Shown: positions 41,456 to 52,582 of the stretch, in pieces
Layout: every line of letters begins with the position of its first letter
How positions within the stretch are numbered: position 1 is the first letter of the stretch
Assembly: GCF_001010805.1 (NCBI RefSeq)
Contig: NZ_CP011477.1
Location: 3,218,501 to 3,282,500 of the forward strand
Origin: Spongiibacter sp. IMCC21906
GTDB lineage: Bacteria; Pseudomonadota; Gammaproteobacteria; Pseudomonadales; Spongiibacteraceae
Reading direction: 5' to 3'
DNA length: 64,000 nt
The notes under the pieces: model-generated
Database searches by the model: none
What the model saw: the letters and a program-made list of their open reading frames with translations, nothing else
Told to the model about the DNA's origin: nothing
Program-made: the position numbers and the translations under genes

Positions 41456-42916
41456 ATGCAATTAAAAAATATGAGCCTATTGCAAACCCAGCTCTACATT
41501 AATGGCCAGTGGCAAGACGCTGCCACTTCTCGGCAATTTGCCATAAACAATCCCGCCGACAACCGCCATATTACGGACGTTGCCGATGGTGCAGGCGATG
41601 ACACCCTTGCCGCTATTGCCTCGGCAAAATCCGCCCTACCGGCATGGAAAAGTAAGACGGCCAATGAGCGGGCCATTATTTTGCGGCGCTGGTATGAGCT
41701 GATGATGGACAACCAAGATGATTTGGCAACGATTCTCAGCACCGAGCAGGGAAAACCTTTAGCAGAAGCCAAGGGCGAAATTGCCTACGGGGCCAGTTAT
41801 GTTCAGTGGTTTGCGGAAGAGGCCCGGCGTATTGAAGGCGATATTATTGCCCCTCCAAGCAACGACAAACGCTTAATGGTCATCAAACAGCCTGTGGGCG
41901 TGGTGACGTCGATCACCCCATGGAATTTCCCCAATGCCATGCTGGCACGCAAGGCAGCCCCTGCCCTCGCCGCCGGTTGTACCTTTGTCGCCAAGCCCGC
42001 TAGCGAGACGCCCTTGTCAGCATTGGCGCTGGCCGTACTCGCCGAAGAGGCTGGCATCCCTGCAGGGGTATTTAATGTGGTGTGTGGCAGCGATTCCGCT
42101 GCTATCGGCCAAGCAATGACCGATTCGCCCTCAGTGAATAAATTGAGTTTTACGGGTTCTACCGCGGTAGGCAAAAATTTGCTGGCCCAATGTGCCACTA
42201 CCGTCAAAAAAACCTCAATGGAATTGGGTGGTAATGCACCTTTTATCGTTTTTGATGACGCCGATATAGAAGCTGCCATTGCGGGTCTAATGAACTCGAA
42301 ATTTCGCAATGCGGGCCAAACCTGTGTGTGCACCAATCGGGTTTATGTACAAAGCGGCATTTACGATCAATTTATTGAGGGGCTGACATCGGCAATGAAA
42401 GCCTTAAAGGTTGGACCCGCAACAGAATCAAGCGTCGATATTGGTCCATTGATTCACAGAAAGGCCGTCGATAAGGTTCAGGAGCTCATTGACAGCGCGA
42501 TTGCCAACGGCGCTGTTCTCTCTTATCAAGCCAAACTTGAAGAGATGGGCAGTAACAACTTTTATCCCCCCACCTTGCTCACCAATGTGGGGCCAGAGAT
42601 GGCTATCTGCCAAGATGAAATTTTCGGTCCGGTTGTTGCTGTGCAACGCTTTAACGATGAGGAAGACGCCGTAGCCGCAGCGAACAACACCGAGGCGGGG
42701 CTAGCAGCCTATTTTTACACTCAGGATATCGCCAGAACCTGGCGGGTAGGTGAAGCGCTGGAATACGGCATTGTCGGCATCAACGAAGGGCTGATTTCCA
42801 ACGCTATGGCACCCTTTGGCGGGGTGAAACAATCTGGCTTTGGCCGCGAGGGCTCTAAGTACGGGCTGGATGATTATCTGGAGATTAAATATCTCTGTCT
42901 GGGTGGTTTAGCTTAA
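41456..42916 (+). CDS. gabD: NAD(P)-dependent succinate-semialdehyde dehydrogenase
   Basis: 486 residues from the ATG at 41456 (GAGAGGTG upstream; an ATG 13 codons upstream lacks one). Aldehyde dehydrogenase motifs are ITPWNFPNAMLARKAAPALA, the dinucleotide-binding FTGSTAVGKNLL, the catalytic Glu in SMELGGNAPFIVFDDADI and the catalytic Cys in NAGQTCVCTNRVYVQ. The C-terminal GLISNAMAPFGGVKQSGFGR and EGSKYGLDDYLEIKYLC are typical of GabD. It oxidises succinate semialdehyde to succinate, feeding GABA breakdown into the TCA cycle. No gabT nearby. Confidence 0.92.
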   Translation: MQLKNMSLLQTQLYINGQWQDAATSRQFAINNPADNRHITDVADGAGDDTLAAIASAKSALPAWKSKTANERAIILRRWYELMMDNQDDLATILSTEQGKPLAEAKGEIAYGASYVQWFAEEARRIEGDIIAPPSNDKRLMVIKQPVGVVTSITPWNFPNAMLARKAAPALAAGCTFVAKPASETPLSALALAVLAEEAGIPAGVFNVVCGSDSAAIGQAMTDSPSVNKLSFTGSTAVGKNLLAQCATTVKKTSMELGGNAPFIVFDDADIEAAIAGLMNSKFRNAGQTCVCTNRVYVQSGIYDQFIEGLTSAMKALKVGPATESSVDIGPLIHRKAVDKVQELIDSAIANGAVLSYQAKLEEMGSNNFYPPTLLTNVGPEMAICQDEIFGPVVAVQRFNDEEDAVAAANNTEAGLAAYFYTQDIARTWRVGEALEYGIVGINEGLISNAMAPFGGVKQSGFGREGSKYGLDDYLEIKYLCLGGLA

Positions 42917-42944
42917 ATTCTAGCAACGCTGAAGCACCCTACAA

Positions 42945-42977
42945 ACAAAAACGCCAGCACTAGGCTGACGTTTTTGT
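42945..42977. terminator. Bidirectional terminator between gabD and purA
   Basis: ACAAAAACG-CCAGC with GCTG-ACGTTTTTGT form a stem with A/T runs on both sides, between the convergent gabD (stop 42916) and purA (stop 42999). Confidence 0.85.
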
Positions 42978-42998
42978 TTCGCAAGGCTATAAGGCTAA

Positions 42999-44321
<1,323 letters not shown>

Positions 44322-45497
44322 TTAATTAGACGACAAGGGCACAACAGCCCACTTGTCATCCTTGTAAACGACCTGACGATCACAATTACCGGCAACCGCT
44401 TCACCAGGAAGCCCAGCAATAACCTGCTCGCCCTGCTCTCGCAATTGCTGAACAAACTGCCAATGTTCCGGCGACTCGTTAAAAGCGGCATAAATTGCCG
44501 GTGCCGGTGTTGCAGGAGCTAACAACCCCAGTAATGCTTTTAGATCGATACTAAACCCGGTTGCCGGGCGCGCCCGGCCAAACACCTGACCAATATCGTC
44601 GTAGCGGCCACCTGAGGCCAATGCCTGGCCGTGCTCGCGCACCAGCGCAGAAAACACCAGCCCGGTGTGATAGTGGTAACCACGCAACTCGGCAAGATCA
44701 AAGTAGAACTGCAAGTTTGGAAACCGTGCCATCAGTGCCCGCGACAATTGCGTCAAAGAATCAATAGCCGCCACAGCCGCAGGAATATCCGCGAACAGCT
44801 CGCGGCCACGACTTAAGACATCTGCCCCGCCATGCAGGCTATTCAATGCCAGCAAATACTTGGCAGCCGTATTATCTGTGTTTAAGCCCGCTACAAAATC
44901 GTTTAACTCAGTCACCGCTTTGCGTTGCAAAATATCGAAATAACGTTGTTCTTGAACATCATCAAGCCCAGCCGCCTCAACCACCGCCCGATACACGCCG
45001 ACATGACCGCTGTCCAAGGTAATGCCATCCAGCCCCGCCACGTGCAGGGTTTCCAGCATTAAACAGACAATTTCTAAGTCACTGGCCGGGCTATTATCCC
45101 CGTATAGTTCTGCCCCCAATTGGATAGGCGAACGGGAGACCAGCGGTTTTTTAGGCTTAGTATGCAAAACACTACCGGCATAGCACAATCGTACTGGGCC
45201 TTCGCGATTCAAACTGTGGGCATCTATTCTTGCTGCTTGGGGAGTGATATCTGCCCGCAAGCCCATCATTCGACCGGTGAGTTGATCGGTGACCCGAAAA
45301 GTCAGTAAATCAATATCACTGCCCAGCCCGACTAACAATGATTCGGTGTATTCCAGCATAGGCGGAATCACCAATTCATAGCCCCAGCTATGATAAAGGT
45401 CCAATAGACGGCGACGTAAATCTTCCACCTGCGCAGCTTGGGCGGGCAGAAGTTCTTCAACACCATCGGGGAGTAACCAGCGGTCTACCGAAGTCAT
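44322..45497 (-). CDS. hisZ: ATP phosphoribosyltransferase regulatory subunit HisZ
   Basis: 391 residues from the ATG at 45497. A class II HisRS-like paralogue without tRNA-binding domain. Landmarks are LLPDGVEELLPAQAAQVEDL, YELVIPPMLEYTESLLVGLG, LRADITPQAARIDAHSLNRE, YFDLAELRGYHYHTGLVFSA and LASGGRYDDIGQVFGRARPA. HisZ binds the short form of HisG to make the active first enzyme of histidine synthesis and confers feedback control. Its presence implies that this organism uses short-form HisG. It is 32 bases downstream of DUF2065. Confidence 0.95.
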   Translation of the reverse strand: MTSVDRWLLPDGVEELLPAQAAQVEDLRRRLLDLYHSWGYELVIPPMLEYTESLLVGLGSDIDLLTFRVTDQLTGRMMGLRADITPQAARIDAHSLNREGPVRLCYAGSVLHTKPKKPLVSRSPIQLGAELYGDNSPASDLEIVCLMLETLHVAGLDGITLDSGHVGVYRAVVEAAGLDDVQEQRYFDILQRKAVTELNDFVAGLNTDNTAAKYLLALNSLHGGADVLSRGRELFADIPAAVAAIDSLTQLSRALMARFPNLQFYFDLAELRGYHYHTGLVFSALVREHGQALASGGRYDDIGQVFGRARPATGFSIDLKALLGLLAPATPAPAIYAAFNESPEHWQFVQQLREQGEQVIAGLPGEAVAGNCDRQVVYKDDKWAVVPLSSN

Positions 45498-45529
45498 AGC
45501 GCTCTTCAAATTCTCTTGCAGGGTCGCCG

Positions 45530-45715
45530 CTAACGCAGCCACGTAAGTAGAACAAGCCCAGATATCATGCTCAGCAAGCCCACCCAACGCACCTGCTTAC
45601 TCTCCATATCGGCTAGCCGGTATACCCATAAACGCCAGCGCTCAGGACAAATAAAAGGAGCAAGCCCCTCTAAAACCAGCACTAAACTGAAGGCTACGGC
45701 GAGTTCCTGCCACAT
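45530..45715 (-). CDS. yjeT: DUF2065 family small membrane protein (YjeT-like)
   Basis: 61 residues from the ATG at 45715. Two hydrophobic helices, ELAVAFSLVLVLEGLAPFIC and WVGLLSMISGLVLLTWL, with the conserved PERWR between them. DUF2065 is found in nearly all gammaproteobacterial hflKC-purA clusters; function unknown. It comes after the hflC terminator and starts the hisZ-purA transcription unit. Confidence 0.9.
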   Translation of the reverse strand: MWQELAVAFSLVLVLEGLAPFICPERWRLWVYRLADMESKQVRWVGLLSMISGLVLLTWLR

Positions 45716-45740
45716 GATAGGGTCTTGCCTATTTATACAT

Positions 45741-45782
45741 AAAAAAACCGCACCGGCCGATGACGTTTCCGTCTCGGCCGGT
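45741..45782 (-). terminator. Strong terminator of the hfq-hflX-hflK-hflC operon
   Basis: Stem ACCGGCCGA (45752-45760) with TCGGCCGGT (45774-45782), extended by GACG/CGTC inside, and seven T on the minus strand (45741-45747). It lies 58 bases after the hflC stop and 26 bases before the DUF2065 start. Confidence 0.92.
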
Positions 45783-45839
45783 CCGGGGGATCGAATGATA
45801 CCACAGTCCCCGCGATGCGAGGAATGCAAAGGCTTATCT

Positions 45840-46715
45840 CTAGCGCTTAAGATTACCTTGCTTCAAGTAACGAAAAAACTCGCTATCTGAATCTAACACC
45901 AGCATATCGCCGTCGCTGTTAAAGGCAGCTTTATAAGCCCGCAGACTGCGAACAAAGGCATAAAACTCGGGGTTGGCATTATAAGCAGCGGCATAGGTCC
46001 GCGAGGCCTGGGCATCACCTTCACCACGAATAATCTGCGCATCTCGGTAGGCATTGGCAGAAATAATGGTGCGCTGACGATCCGCAGTCGCGCGAATTTT
46101 CTCAGCCAATTCACGCCCTGTAGAACGATGCTCTCTGGCTTCCCGCTCTCGCTCAGACTTCATCCGGTCAAAGACTGACTGGCTAACCTGAGCAGGCAAG
46201 TCAATGCGCTTCACCCGCACATCAACAAGCTCGATACCAAACTCACTCACCGTAATGGTATTGAGATCACGGGTCAGATCCGTCATCAACAAATCCCGCT
46301 CACCAGACACCACCTCATGGAAGGTCCGTTCACCAAACTTGTTCCGCAACCCGGTATTAATACGCTGAGCCAGCAAGGCATCGGCACGAATCTCTTCACC
46401 GTTAGTCGCGGTGTAGAATTTTTGGGTGTCGGTGACCCGCCACTTGGCATAAAAATCCACGTCCAAGGGCTTCTTCTCAACCGTTAGAAAACGCTGAGTC
46501 GGCGCGTCCAACGTCAGAATGCGGCGCTCAAACTTTCGCACTACGTTCATAAACGGGGCTTTAAAATGTAAGCCGGGTGGCACATTGGGGTTAACCACCT
46601 CACCAAACTTGAGCATTACCGCTCGCTCAGTTTGCTTAACGATAAACAGCGAGTTGAAGCCCAAAACAATGGCGCCAACCAACACGATCACAATGGTAAA
46701 ACTACGGCTATCCAT
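45840..46715 (-). CDS. hflC: HflC, SPFH-domain regulator of FtsH protease
   Basis: 291 residues. One N-terminal membrane helix (6-27, FTIVIVLVGAIVLGFNSLFI) precedes an SPFH/prohibitin domain (25-220) with VVNPNVPPGLHFKAPFMNVV and FGIELVDVRVKRIDLPAQVS. A helical tail (220-285) completes it. It pairs with HflK to form the ring that encloses FtsH in the inner membrane. Two bases separate it from hflK. Confidence 0.96.
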   Translation of the reverse strand: MDSRSFTIVIVLVGAIVLGFNSLFIVKQTERAVMLKFGEVVNPNVPPGLHFKAPFMNVVRKFERRILTLDAPTQRFLTVEKKPLDVDFYAKWRVTDTQKFYTATNGEEIRADALLAQRINTGLRNKFGERTFHEVVSGERDLLMTDLTRDLNTITVSEFGIELVDVRVKRIDLPAQVSQSVFDRMKSEREREAREHRSTGRELAEKIRATADRQRTIISANAYRDAQIIRGEGDAQASRTYAAAYNANPEFYAFVRSLRAYKAAFNSDGDMLVLDSDSEFFRYLKQGNLKR

Positions 46716-46717
46716 GA

Positions 46718-47866
46718 TTAGCGACCCTCCCGACGAGTGCTTTGACTATCCCGACGAAGTTGCTCTACCACTTTGTCAGTCAGTTCGCGAATATCAACAT
46801 CTTGACTGCTGCCAGTCCGCTTAACACTGCTCTTATCCATCAACTTATCTAACGGCAGATACATCATATTGCTGCCGCCATCCACATCTACCATGACCTT
46901 TGACGAGTTGCTGTAAAAGTCTTGTAGCGCGTCAATGTACAAGCGCTCCCGGGTTACTTCAGGGGCCTTTTTATACTCCGTTAATAACTGAGTAAAACGC
47001 TGAGCTTCACCTTCTGCCTCGGCAATCACCTGCTCCTGATACGCCTGGGCTTCTTCCAGCTGACGCTGGGCTGCACCGCGAGCTTCAGGAATAATGCCGT
47101 TGGCATACGCTTCGGCTTCGTTTTTCAAACGTTCCCGATCTTCTTTAGCGCGAGTCACATCATCGAATGCGTCCTGCACCTGAGAGGGCGCCTGAGCATC
47201 TTCAATATTCACCTTGGCCACCAAAATACCGCTTTGGTAAGTATCCAGGTAGGCTTGCAACCGCATTTGAGTGGCTACCGCAATTTCTTCCCTGCCTTCA
47301 GTAATAACCTGATCCATTTTGGAGCTACCAACAACATGCCGCAGCGCACTTTCTAGGGCGTGCTCCAAGCTCAGTTCAGGGCTTTTTACTTTCAGCACAA
47401 AATTTGCCGGATCGTTAACGGTGTATTGCACCGACAAAGCAACGTCGACAATATTTTCGTCTTCGGTCAGCATTTGTCCGCGGCTGTGCGCCGAACGCAC
47501 CTTGGTAACGTTGATTTTCTGGACTTCATCAACCAACGGCGGATTCCAGCGTAAGCCCGGCATAACCGTCGCGTGATACACCCCTAAGCGCAACACGACT
47601 GCTCGCTCCTGCTGATCTATCTGATAAAAACCAAACAGCCCCCAGATAATCACAGCCAAAACAGCAACCGCAATCAGCGTGCTACTGCCAACCTGAAAAT
47701 CGCCGCCACTTTTACCGCTGTTTCCACCACTACCTTTGCCGCCAAACAGCTTGCTCAAACGGTCTTGTAGTTTCTTCAGCGCCTCGTCGAGATCTGGCGG
47801 CCCCTGGTCTTTTCCTCCCCAAGGATCTTTACCGTTATTACCACCACCCGGCTCATTCCAGGCCAT
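46718..47866 (-). CDS. hflK: HflK, SPFH-domain partner of HflC
   Basis: 382 residues. A Gly/Asp-rich N-terminus (MAWNEPGGGNNGKDPWGG) precedes a membrane helix (about 55-78, TLIAVAVLAVIIWGLFGFYQ) and an SPFH domain (80-260) with VVLRLGVYHATVMPGLRWNP and AKVNIEDAQAPSQVQDAFDD. A long Ala/Glu-rich helix runs to 320, then a polar tail. It forms the HflKC cage around FtsH. Full length and family-typical. Confidence 0.96.
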   Translation of the reverse strand: MAWNEPGGGNNGKDPWGGKDQGPPDLDEALKKLQDRLSKLFGGKGSGGNSGKSGGDFQVGSSTLIAVAVLAVIIWGLFGFYQIDQQERAVVLRLGVYHATVMPGLRWNPPLVDEVQKINVTKVRSAHSRGQMLTEDENIVDVALSVQYTVNDPANFVLKVKSPELSLEHALESALRHVVGSSKMDQVITEGREEIAVATQMRLQAYLDTYQSGILVAKVNIEDAQAPSQVQDAFDDVTRAKEDRERLKNEAEAYANGIIPEARGAAQRQLEEAQAYQEQVIAEAEGEAQRFTQLLTEYKKAPEVTRERLYIDALQDFYSNSSKVMVDVDGGSNMMYLPLDKLMDKSSVKRTGSSQDVDIRELTDKVVEQLRRDSQSTRREGR

Positions 47867-48014
47867 ATTTATCTCCCGTGATTTTTAATTTGAGGCACCA
47901 GATAAATCGCATTCACGATCTATCACATATTGTCATTGTTAGTAATTTGGACGCGAACCGTCGCAATGCGACTAAATCATTGGCCCGGGAGTCTAGCAGA
48001 TTTCCCCAGCCCTG

Positions 48015-49310
48015 CTAAGCGTCTGCGCCCAGCAGTAAATCTTCTTCGTGCACTGACTCCGCCGCCAGAAAACGCTGCCAATCCACCGCAGGCAACCTAA
48101 CATGGAGCTTTACGCCACCATTAACGTCGGCTTCTTCATTTTGAACCGCATTTAAATTATACAGTTTTGCCCGCAAGCGTCCCTGTTTGGGGCTGAGGCG
48201 AATATCGGTTTCGACCACTTCTGCACAAAGCAACTCAGTCAAGGCCTGCTCAAGCAGCTGCAACCCTTGCTGACGACGGGCAGAAAGCCAAACGCGGATT
48301 GGCTTGCCTTCGTCATCTCTGTCGATCCGAGGCTCAACCCCCATCAAGTCTGTTTTGTTATACACCTCAAGCATGGGAATAGCGTCGGCGCCGATCTCAG
48401 TCAGCACAGACATCACCTGCCGGGCGTTTTCCTGTCGTTCAGGGTCTGCCGCATCCACAACATGAACCAGCAAGTCTGACTGCACCGCCTCTTCCAAGGT
48501 TGCTCTAAATGCTTCTACTAGCTTGTGCGGAAGATGGCGAATAAAGCCCACCGTATCCGCCAGCACAACAGGCCCAACATCGGTAATAGGAATACGTCGA
48601 ACCGTTGGATCCAATGTCGCAAACAGCTGGTCGGCGGCATAAACCTCAGACTCGGTAAGGGTATTGAATAGCGTAGATTTACCCGCATTGGTATAACCAA
48701 CAAGTGAAACAGCGGGCACATCTGCCCGACGCCGGGCTCGACGGGCTTGATCCCGTTGCTTACGCACTTTTTGTAAGCGCGCTTGAATGCTTTTAATTCT
48801 GGCCCGGAGCAAACGGCGGTCAGTTTCAAGCTGAGTTTCACCCGGGCCCCGTAAACCGATACCACCTTTTTGCCGCTCAAGGTGAGTCCAGCCCCGAATC
48901 AGCCGAGTCGACATATGCTCCAGCTGGGCCAGCTCCACTTGAAGCTTACCTTCGTGGGTACGCGCCCGCTGGGCAAAAATATCTAAAATAAGCCCGGTAC
49001 GGTCGAGCACTCGGCATTTGAGCTCTTGCTCAACATTGCGCTCTTGACTGGGGGAAAGGGCATGATTAAACAACACCAATTGGCCATCGTTATCGGCCAA
49101 GGCACTGCGGATTTCTTCGAGTTTGCCGGAACCGACAAACAGACGCGAATCGGGATGCTGACGCTTGCCAGTGATGAAGGCAACCGGATCACCCCCTGCA
49201 GAGGTGACCAGCTGCACAAACTCGTTGGCATCTTCGCGCTCGTCTTCACTGTTTAGATCCAGGTGCACGAGAACTGCGCGCTCACCAGAATCAGGTCTTT
49301 CAAATAGCAA
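48015..49310 (-). CDS. hflX: HflX, ribosome-associated GTPase
   Basis: 431 residues with the TTG start at 49310 (GAGG upstream); MLFERPDSGERAVLVHLDLN is the usual HflX start and no in-frame ATG is near. The N-terminal HflX domain carries GPGETQLETDRRLLRARIK. The G domain has G1 GYTNAGKSTLFN, G3 DTVGFIRHLP and G4 YNKTDLM. HflX binds the 50S subunit and rescues stalled ribosomes under heat. Next to hfq as in most Gammaproteobacteria. Confidence 0.96.
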   Translation of the reverse strand: MLFERPDSGERAVLVHLDLNSEDEREDANEFVQLVTSAGGDPVAFITGKRQHPDSRLFVGSGKLEEIRSALADNDGQLVLFNHALSPSQERNVEQELKCRVLDRTGLILDIFAQRARTHEGKLQVELAQLEHMSTRLIRGWTHLERQKGGIGLRGPGETQLETDRRLLRARIKSIQARLQKVRKQRDQARRARRRADVPAVSLVGYTNAGKSTLFNTLTESEVYAADQLFATLDPTVRRIPITDVGPVVLADTVGFIRHLPHKLVEAFRATLEEAVQSDLLVHVVDAADPERQENARQVMSVLTEIGADAIPMLEVYNKTDLMGVEPRIDRDDEGKPIRVWLSARRQQGLQLLEQALTELLCAEVVETDIRLSPKQGRLRAKLYNLNAVQNEEADVNGGVKLHVRLPAVDWQRFLAAESVHEEDLLLGADA

Positions 49311-49343
49311 GGACGAACCTCAATAAACGAAAACTATTCAGAT

Positions 49344-49598
49344 TTATACTTCTTCTTGCTCGTCGTCTTCTGGCGGATGTGCCATTGGCAGACGAACAAC
49401 GCGAGAAGGAACAACGGTAGAGATGGCATGCTTATATACCATCTGGCTGACTGTATTTTTCAACAGCACGACAAACTGATCAAATGACTCAACCTGGCCC
49501 TGTAATTTAATACCGTTTACCAAATAGATGGAAACCGGAATACGCTCCTTGCGAAGAATATTCAGATAAGGGTCTTGTAAGCTGTGCCCTTTTGACAT
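49344..49598 (-). CDS. hfq: RNA chaperone Hfq
   Basis: 84 residues. Sm1 motif (about 14-50) [20 protein letters not shown] then [20 protein letters not shown], and Sm2 around [12 protein letters not shown] (55-66). The short acidic C-terminal tail ([11 protein letters not shown]) is shorter than in E. coli. It forms a hexamer that pairs small RNAs with mRNAs. AGGAGG precedes the start. First gene of the hfq-hflX-hflK-hflC operon. Confidence 0.97.
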   Translation of the reverse strand: MSKGHSLQDPYLNILRKERIPVSIYLVNGIKLQGQVESFDQFVVLLKNTVSQMVYKHAISTVVPSRVVRLPMAHPPEDDEQEEV

Positions 49599-49752
49599 GG
49601 TGTAGCCTCCTTGTGCCCAAATCGGGCGTTAAATAAAGTCGTATTAAAATAAATCAGCGCTTCTAGAATATGCAATCAAATAGGCGCTTGTTGTGGCCTT
49701 GTAACATGGACCAGCCGAGCTAAGACAAAAAAGTATAACTCAAGTTCTAGCC

Positions 49753-50730
49753 TTACGGCAGCGACATTTCACCGATCACCGCATTTATCTGTTGTTCTTT
49801 TGGCAATTCACTGTTTATCCACTGCAATTGTGGCCATCCCCGCAACCAGGTGAGCTGCCGCTTAGCCAACTGCCGACTTGCAACCAATGCTTTTTCAACA
49901 GCGGTGTCTCGATCATAGTCACCCTGCAAATATTGCCAGACTTGCCGATAACCCACAGCCCGAATGGCTGGCAGATCTGCATGAAGATCCCCTCGGGCCA
50001 TCAACCCCTTAACCTCATTTTCAAAACCCGCTTCAAACATCTGCTGCAACCGCAGCTCTATGCGCCGATGCAGCTCTGCACGCTCACCGGGGGCAATCGC
50101 AAATTGATAAACCCGGTAAGGCAACACGCTTTCGGCCTGCTCCGCTTGCAGCTGGCTCATGGTTTTGCCGCTGACGCGATACACTTCCAAAGCCCGGCTT
50201 AAGCGCTGCGAATGATTGGGGTGAATACGCGCGGCACTGTCAGGGTCGACCTCCGCCAATTGAGCATGAACGGCGGGCCAACCTTCTCGCAAGGCTAATG
50301 CATTAATGTCTTCCCGTACCGATAAATCAGCCGAAGGCATATCTGCCAAGCCCTCCAATAGCGCTTTGAAGTACAGCATAGTGCCACCCACCAAGAGTGG
50401 AATTTTTCCCGCCCGGCTGATGCGCGCCATTTCCGCCAAGGCATCCCGCCGGAAATTGGCCGCTGAATAAGCGTCACTGGGATCACAAATATCCACCAAT
50501 GCGTGGGGATATTGAGCCAGGGTTTCAGGGTCGGGTTTGGCACTGCCAATATCCAAGCCGCGATAAACCAAGGCGGAGTCGACGCTGATCAATTCACAGG
50601 GAAGTGTCTCACTAAGAGCTATGGCCAAATCCGTTTTGCCCGAAGCGGTGGGGCCCATCAAAAAAATCGCCGCGGGTAAATCTTCAGCGCTATGGTTGGC
50701 CGTATTCTGAGCGCGGCCGTTACTGACCAC
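49753..50730 (-). CDS. miaA: tRNA dimethylallyltransferase MiaA
   Basis: 325 residues with a GTG start at 50730 that overlaps the mutL stop by 11 bases. The P-loop is [14 protein letters not shown], followed by [20 protein letters not shown], the substrate region [20 protein letters not shown] and the C-terminal [18 protein letters not shown]. It adds a dimethylallyl group to A37 of tRNAs reading UNN codons. The ribosome binding site lies inside the mutL end, so expression is coupled. Confidence 0.96.
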   Translation of the reverse strand: MVSNGRAQNTANHSAEDLPAAIFLMGPTASGKTDLAIALSETLPCELISVDSALVYRGLDIGSAKPDPETLAQYPHALVDICDPSDAYSAANFRRDALAEMARISRAGKIPLLVGGTMLYFKALLEGLADMPSADLSVREDINALALREGWPAVHAQLAEVDPDSAARIHPNHSQRLSRALEVYRVSGKTMSQLQAEQAESVLPYRVYQFAIAPGERAELHRRIELRLQQMFEAGFENEVKGLMARGDLHADLPAIRAVGYRQVWQYLQGDYDRDTAVEKALVASRQLAKRQLTWLRGWPQLQWINSELPKEQQINAVIGEMSLP

Positions 50731-52582
50731 GCAAAAACCACTTATCTAATTCAGACATGCCCACCTGAACCCAGGTGGGACGACCATGATTACACTGACC
50801 GCTGCGCTCTGTCGCCTCCATATCGCGAAGCAAACCGTTCATTTCAGGAATCGTTAATCGGCGATTGGCCCGCACCGAACCGTGGCACGCCATGGTGGAT
50901 AAAATCTCATTGCTGTGCTCCCGAATTCGGTCGGTGGTGCCGTATTCCAGCAAATCCGAAAGCACATCACGCACTAACTGCTCCACTTGACTATTGGCCA
51001 GCATCACCGGCACTTCCCGCACGATCAGGGCTTCTTCAGACACTCGCTGCAAGCCTAAGCCAAACTCACTAAACACGTGCTGATGCTGCTCGGCACAATC
51101 CGCCTCGCGATGGCTTACCGCAATGCTCATTGGCACCAGCAGCGGTTGGCTACGAATGCCCTCACCATCTTTGGCCAATTTCATACGCTCGTAGGTAATC
51201 CGTTCATGGGCAGCGTGCATATCGACCATAACCAAGCCATTGGCATTTTCCGCCAAAATATACACACCTTTTAATTGTGCGAGGGCATAACCCAGCGGGG
51301 GAATCTCTGCCTCTTCCGGCATCGCGGCAACGTCCAGGCTAGAACGGCTCTGCAAGCGCTGATACGCAGAAACCTGCTCTCTAACTTGTTGCGACGAACC
51401 CGGCGCGCCCTGAGAGAAATATTGGGGCGCAGCATTGCCGCCAACTCCCGGTTCAGGGGCAGCCCGCCCAAGAGAAACCTGCTCATGAGAAGCTAATGGC
51501 ATCGCTGACTGAAATGCTGGCGAGGGTCGCTCCAATTGGTCTGGCTCAGCCAAATTAGCCTGCTGGGTAGTATCTTCTGGGCGCACATCTGCCAAGACCT
51601 GATGCAGAGTGCGAAAGATAAAATCATGAACTACGCGACCATCCCGAAACCGAACTTCATGCTTGGTGGGGTGCACATTGACATCCACCGAGGCGGGCGC
51701 CAGTTCAAGATATAAAACAAAGGCGGGATGGCGGCCATGAAACAGCACATCGCGGTAGGCTTGGCGCACAGCGTGGGCCACCAGCCGGTCTTTAATATAA
51801 CGACCATTAACGTAAAAATGCTGTAAATCAGCCTGACTGCGCGAAAAACTCGGTAAGGCGACCCAGCCCCAAAGCCGTAGCCCCATCACTTTTCGATCAA
51901 TGAACAAGGCATTTTCCATAAACGCCGGGCCACATACCGATGCCAGACGCCGCTCTTGCTCCAATTGATTATGGGCTGGTTTTAAACTGTGCACAGCCTT
52001 GCCGTTATGGCGCAGACTAAAGCCCACCTCAAAACGCCCCAGCGCTTGACGCTTAACCACTTCTTCAAGATGACCAAACTCGGTTTTTTCAGTACGCAAA
52101 AACTTGCGTCGGGCCGGGGTGTTAAAAAACAAATCCCGCACCTCAACCGTGGTGCCTCTGGGGTGGGCAACAGGTTCGACGACCGCCGCCATATCCCGCC
52201 CCTCGCTACGGGCACACCAACCGGCAGCATCACCCTCTTGCGCCGTGCTTAAACTTAAGCGAGACACGGAGCTAATACTGGCCAGCGCCTCCCCCCTGAA
52301 GCCCAAACTGGCAACGGCTTCCAGGTCTTCTAAAGCAGAAATTTTACTGGTGGCATGACGGCTCAACGCCAAAGGTAAATCCTCTTTACCAATGCCCTCA
52401 CCATCGTCCCGGCAGCGAATCAACTTGATGCCGCCATCTTCCACCTCGATATCGACCCGGCTACCCCCGGCATCCAAGGCGTTTTCCAATAACTCTTTAA
52501 CCACAGAGGCTGGCCGTTCAACCACCTCACCGGCGGCAATTTGGTTAGCCAGCCGAGGATCTAACAAACGAATTTTAGTCAT
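50720..52582 (-). CDS. mutL: DNA mismatch repair protein MutL
   Basis: 620 residues. A GHKL ATPase domain (1-330) with [58 protein letters not shown] and [20 protein letters not shown] flexible Gln/Ser/Ala linker (about 335-430) and a C-terminal dimerisation domain (430-620) follow. It links MutS recognition to MutH or UvrD. The start codon overlaps the amiB stop by one base. No endonuclease DQHA motif, as in other Gammaproteobacteria with MutH. Confidence 0.96.
   Translation of the reverse strand: MTKIRLLDPRLANQIAAGEVVERPASVVKELLENALDAGGSRVDIEVEDGGIKLIRCRDDGEGIGKEDLPLALSRHATSKISALEDLEAVASLGFRGEALASISSVSRLSLSTAQEGDAAGWCARSEGRDMAAVVEPVAHPRGTTVEVRDLFFNTPARRKFLRTEKTEFGHLEEVVKRQALGRFEVGFSLRHNGKAVHSLKPAHNQLEQERRLASVCGPAFMENALFIDRKVMGLRLWGWVALPSFSRSQADLQHFYVNGRYIKDRLVAHAVRQAYRDVLFHGRHPAFVLYLELAPASVDVNVHPTKHEVRFRDGRVVHDFIFRTLHQVLADVRPEDTTQQANLAEPDQLERPSPAFQSAMPLASHEQVSLGRAAPEPGVGGNAAPQYFSQGAPGSSQQVREQVSAYQRLQSRSSLDVAAMPEEAEIPPLGYALAQLKGVYILAENANGLVMVDMHAAHERITYERMKLAKDGEGIRSQPLLVPMSIAVSHREADCAEQHQHVFSEFGLGLQRVSEEALIVREVPVMLANSQVEQLVRDVLSDLLEYGTTDRIREHSNEILSTMACHGSVRANRRLTIPEMNGLLRDMEATERSGQCNHGRPTWVQVGMSELDKWFLRGQ

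Noticed and set aside
41803-42336. 177-codon minus-strand frame inside gabD
   Set aside because: Antisense shadow of a strongly conserved dehydrogenase; no ribosome binding site or family.
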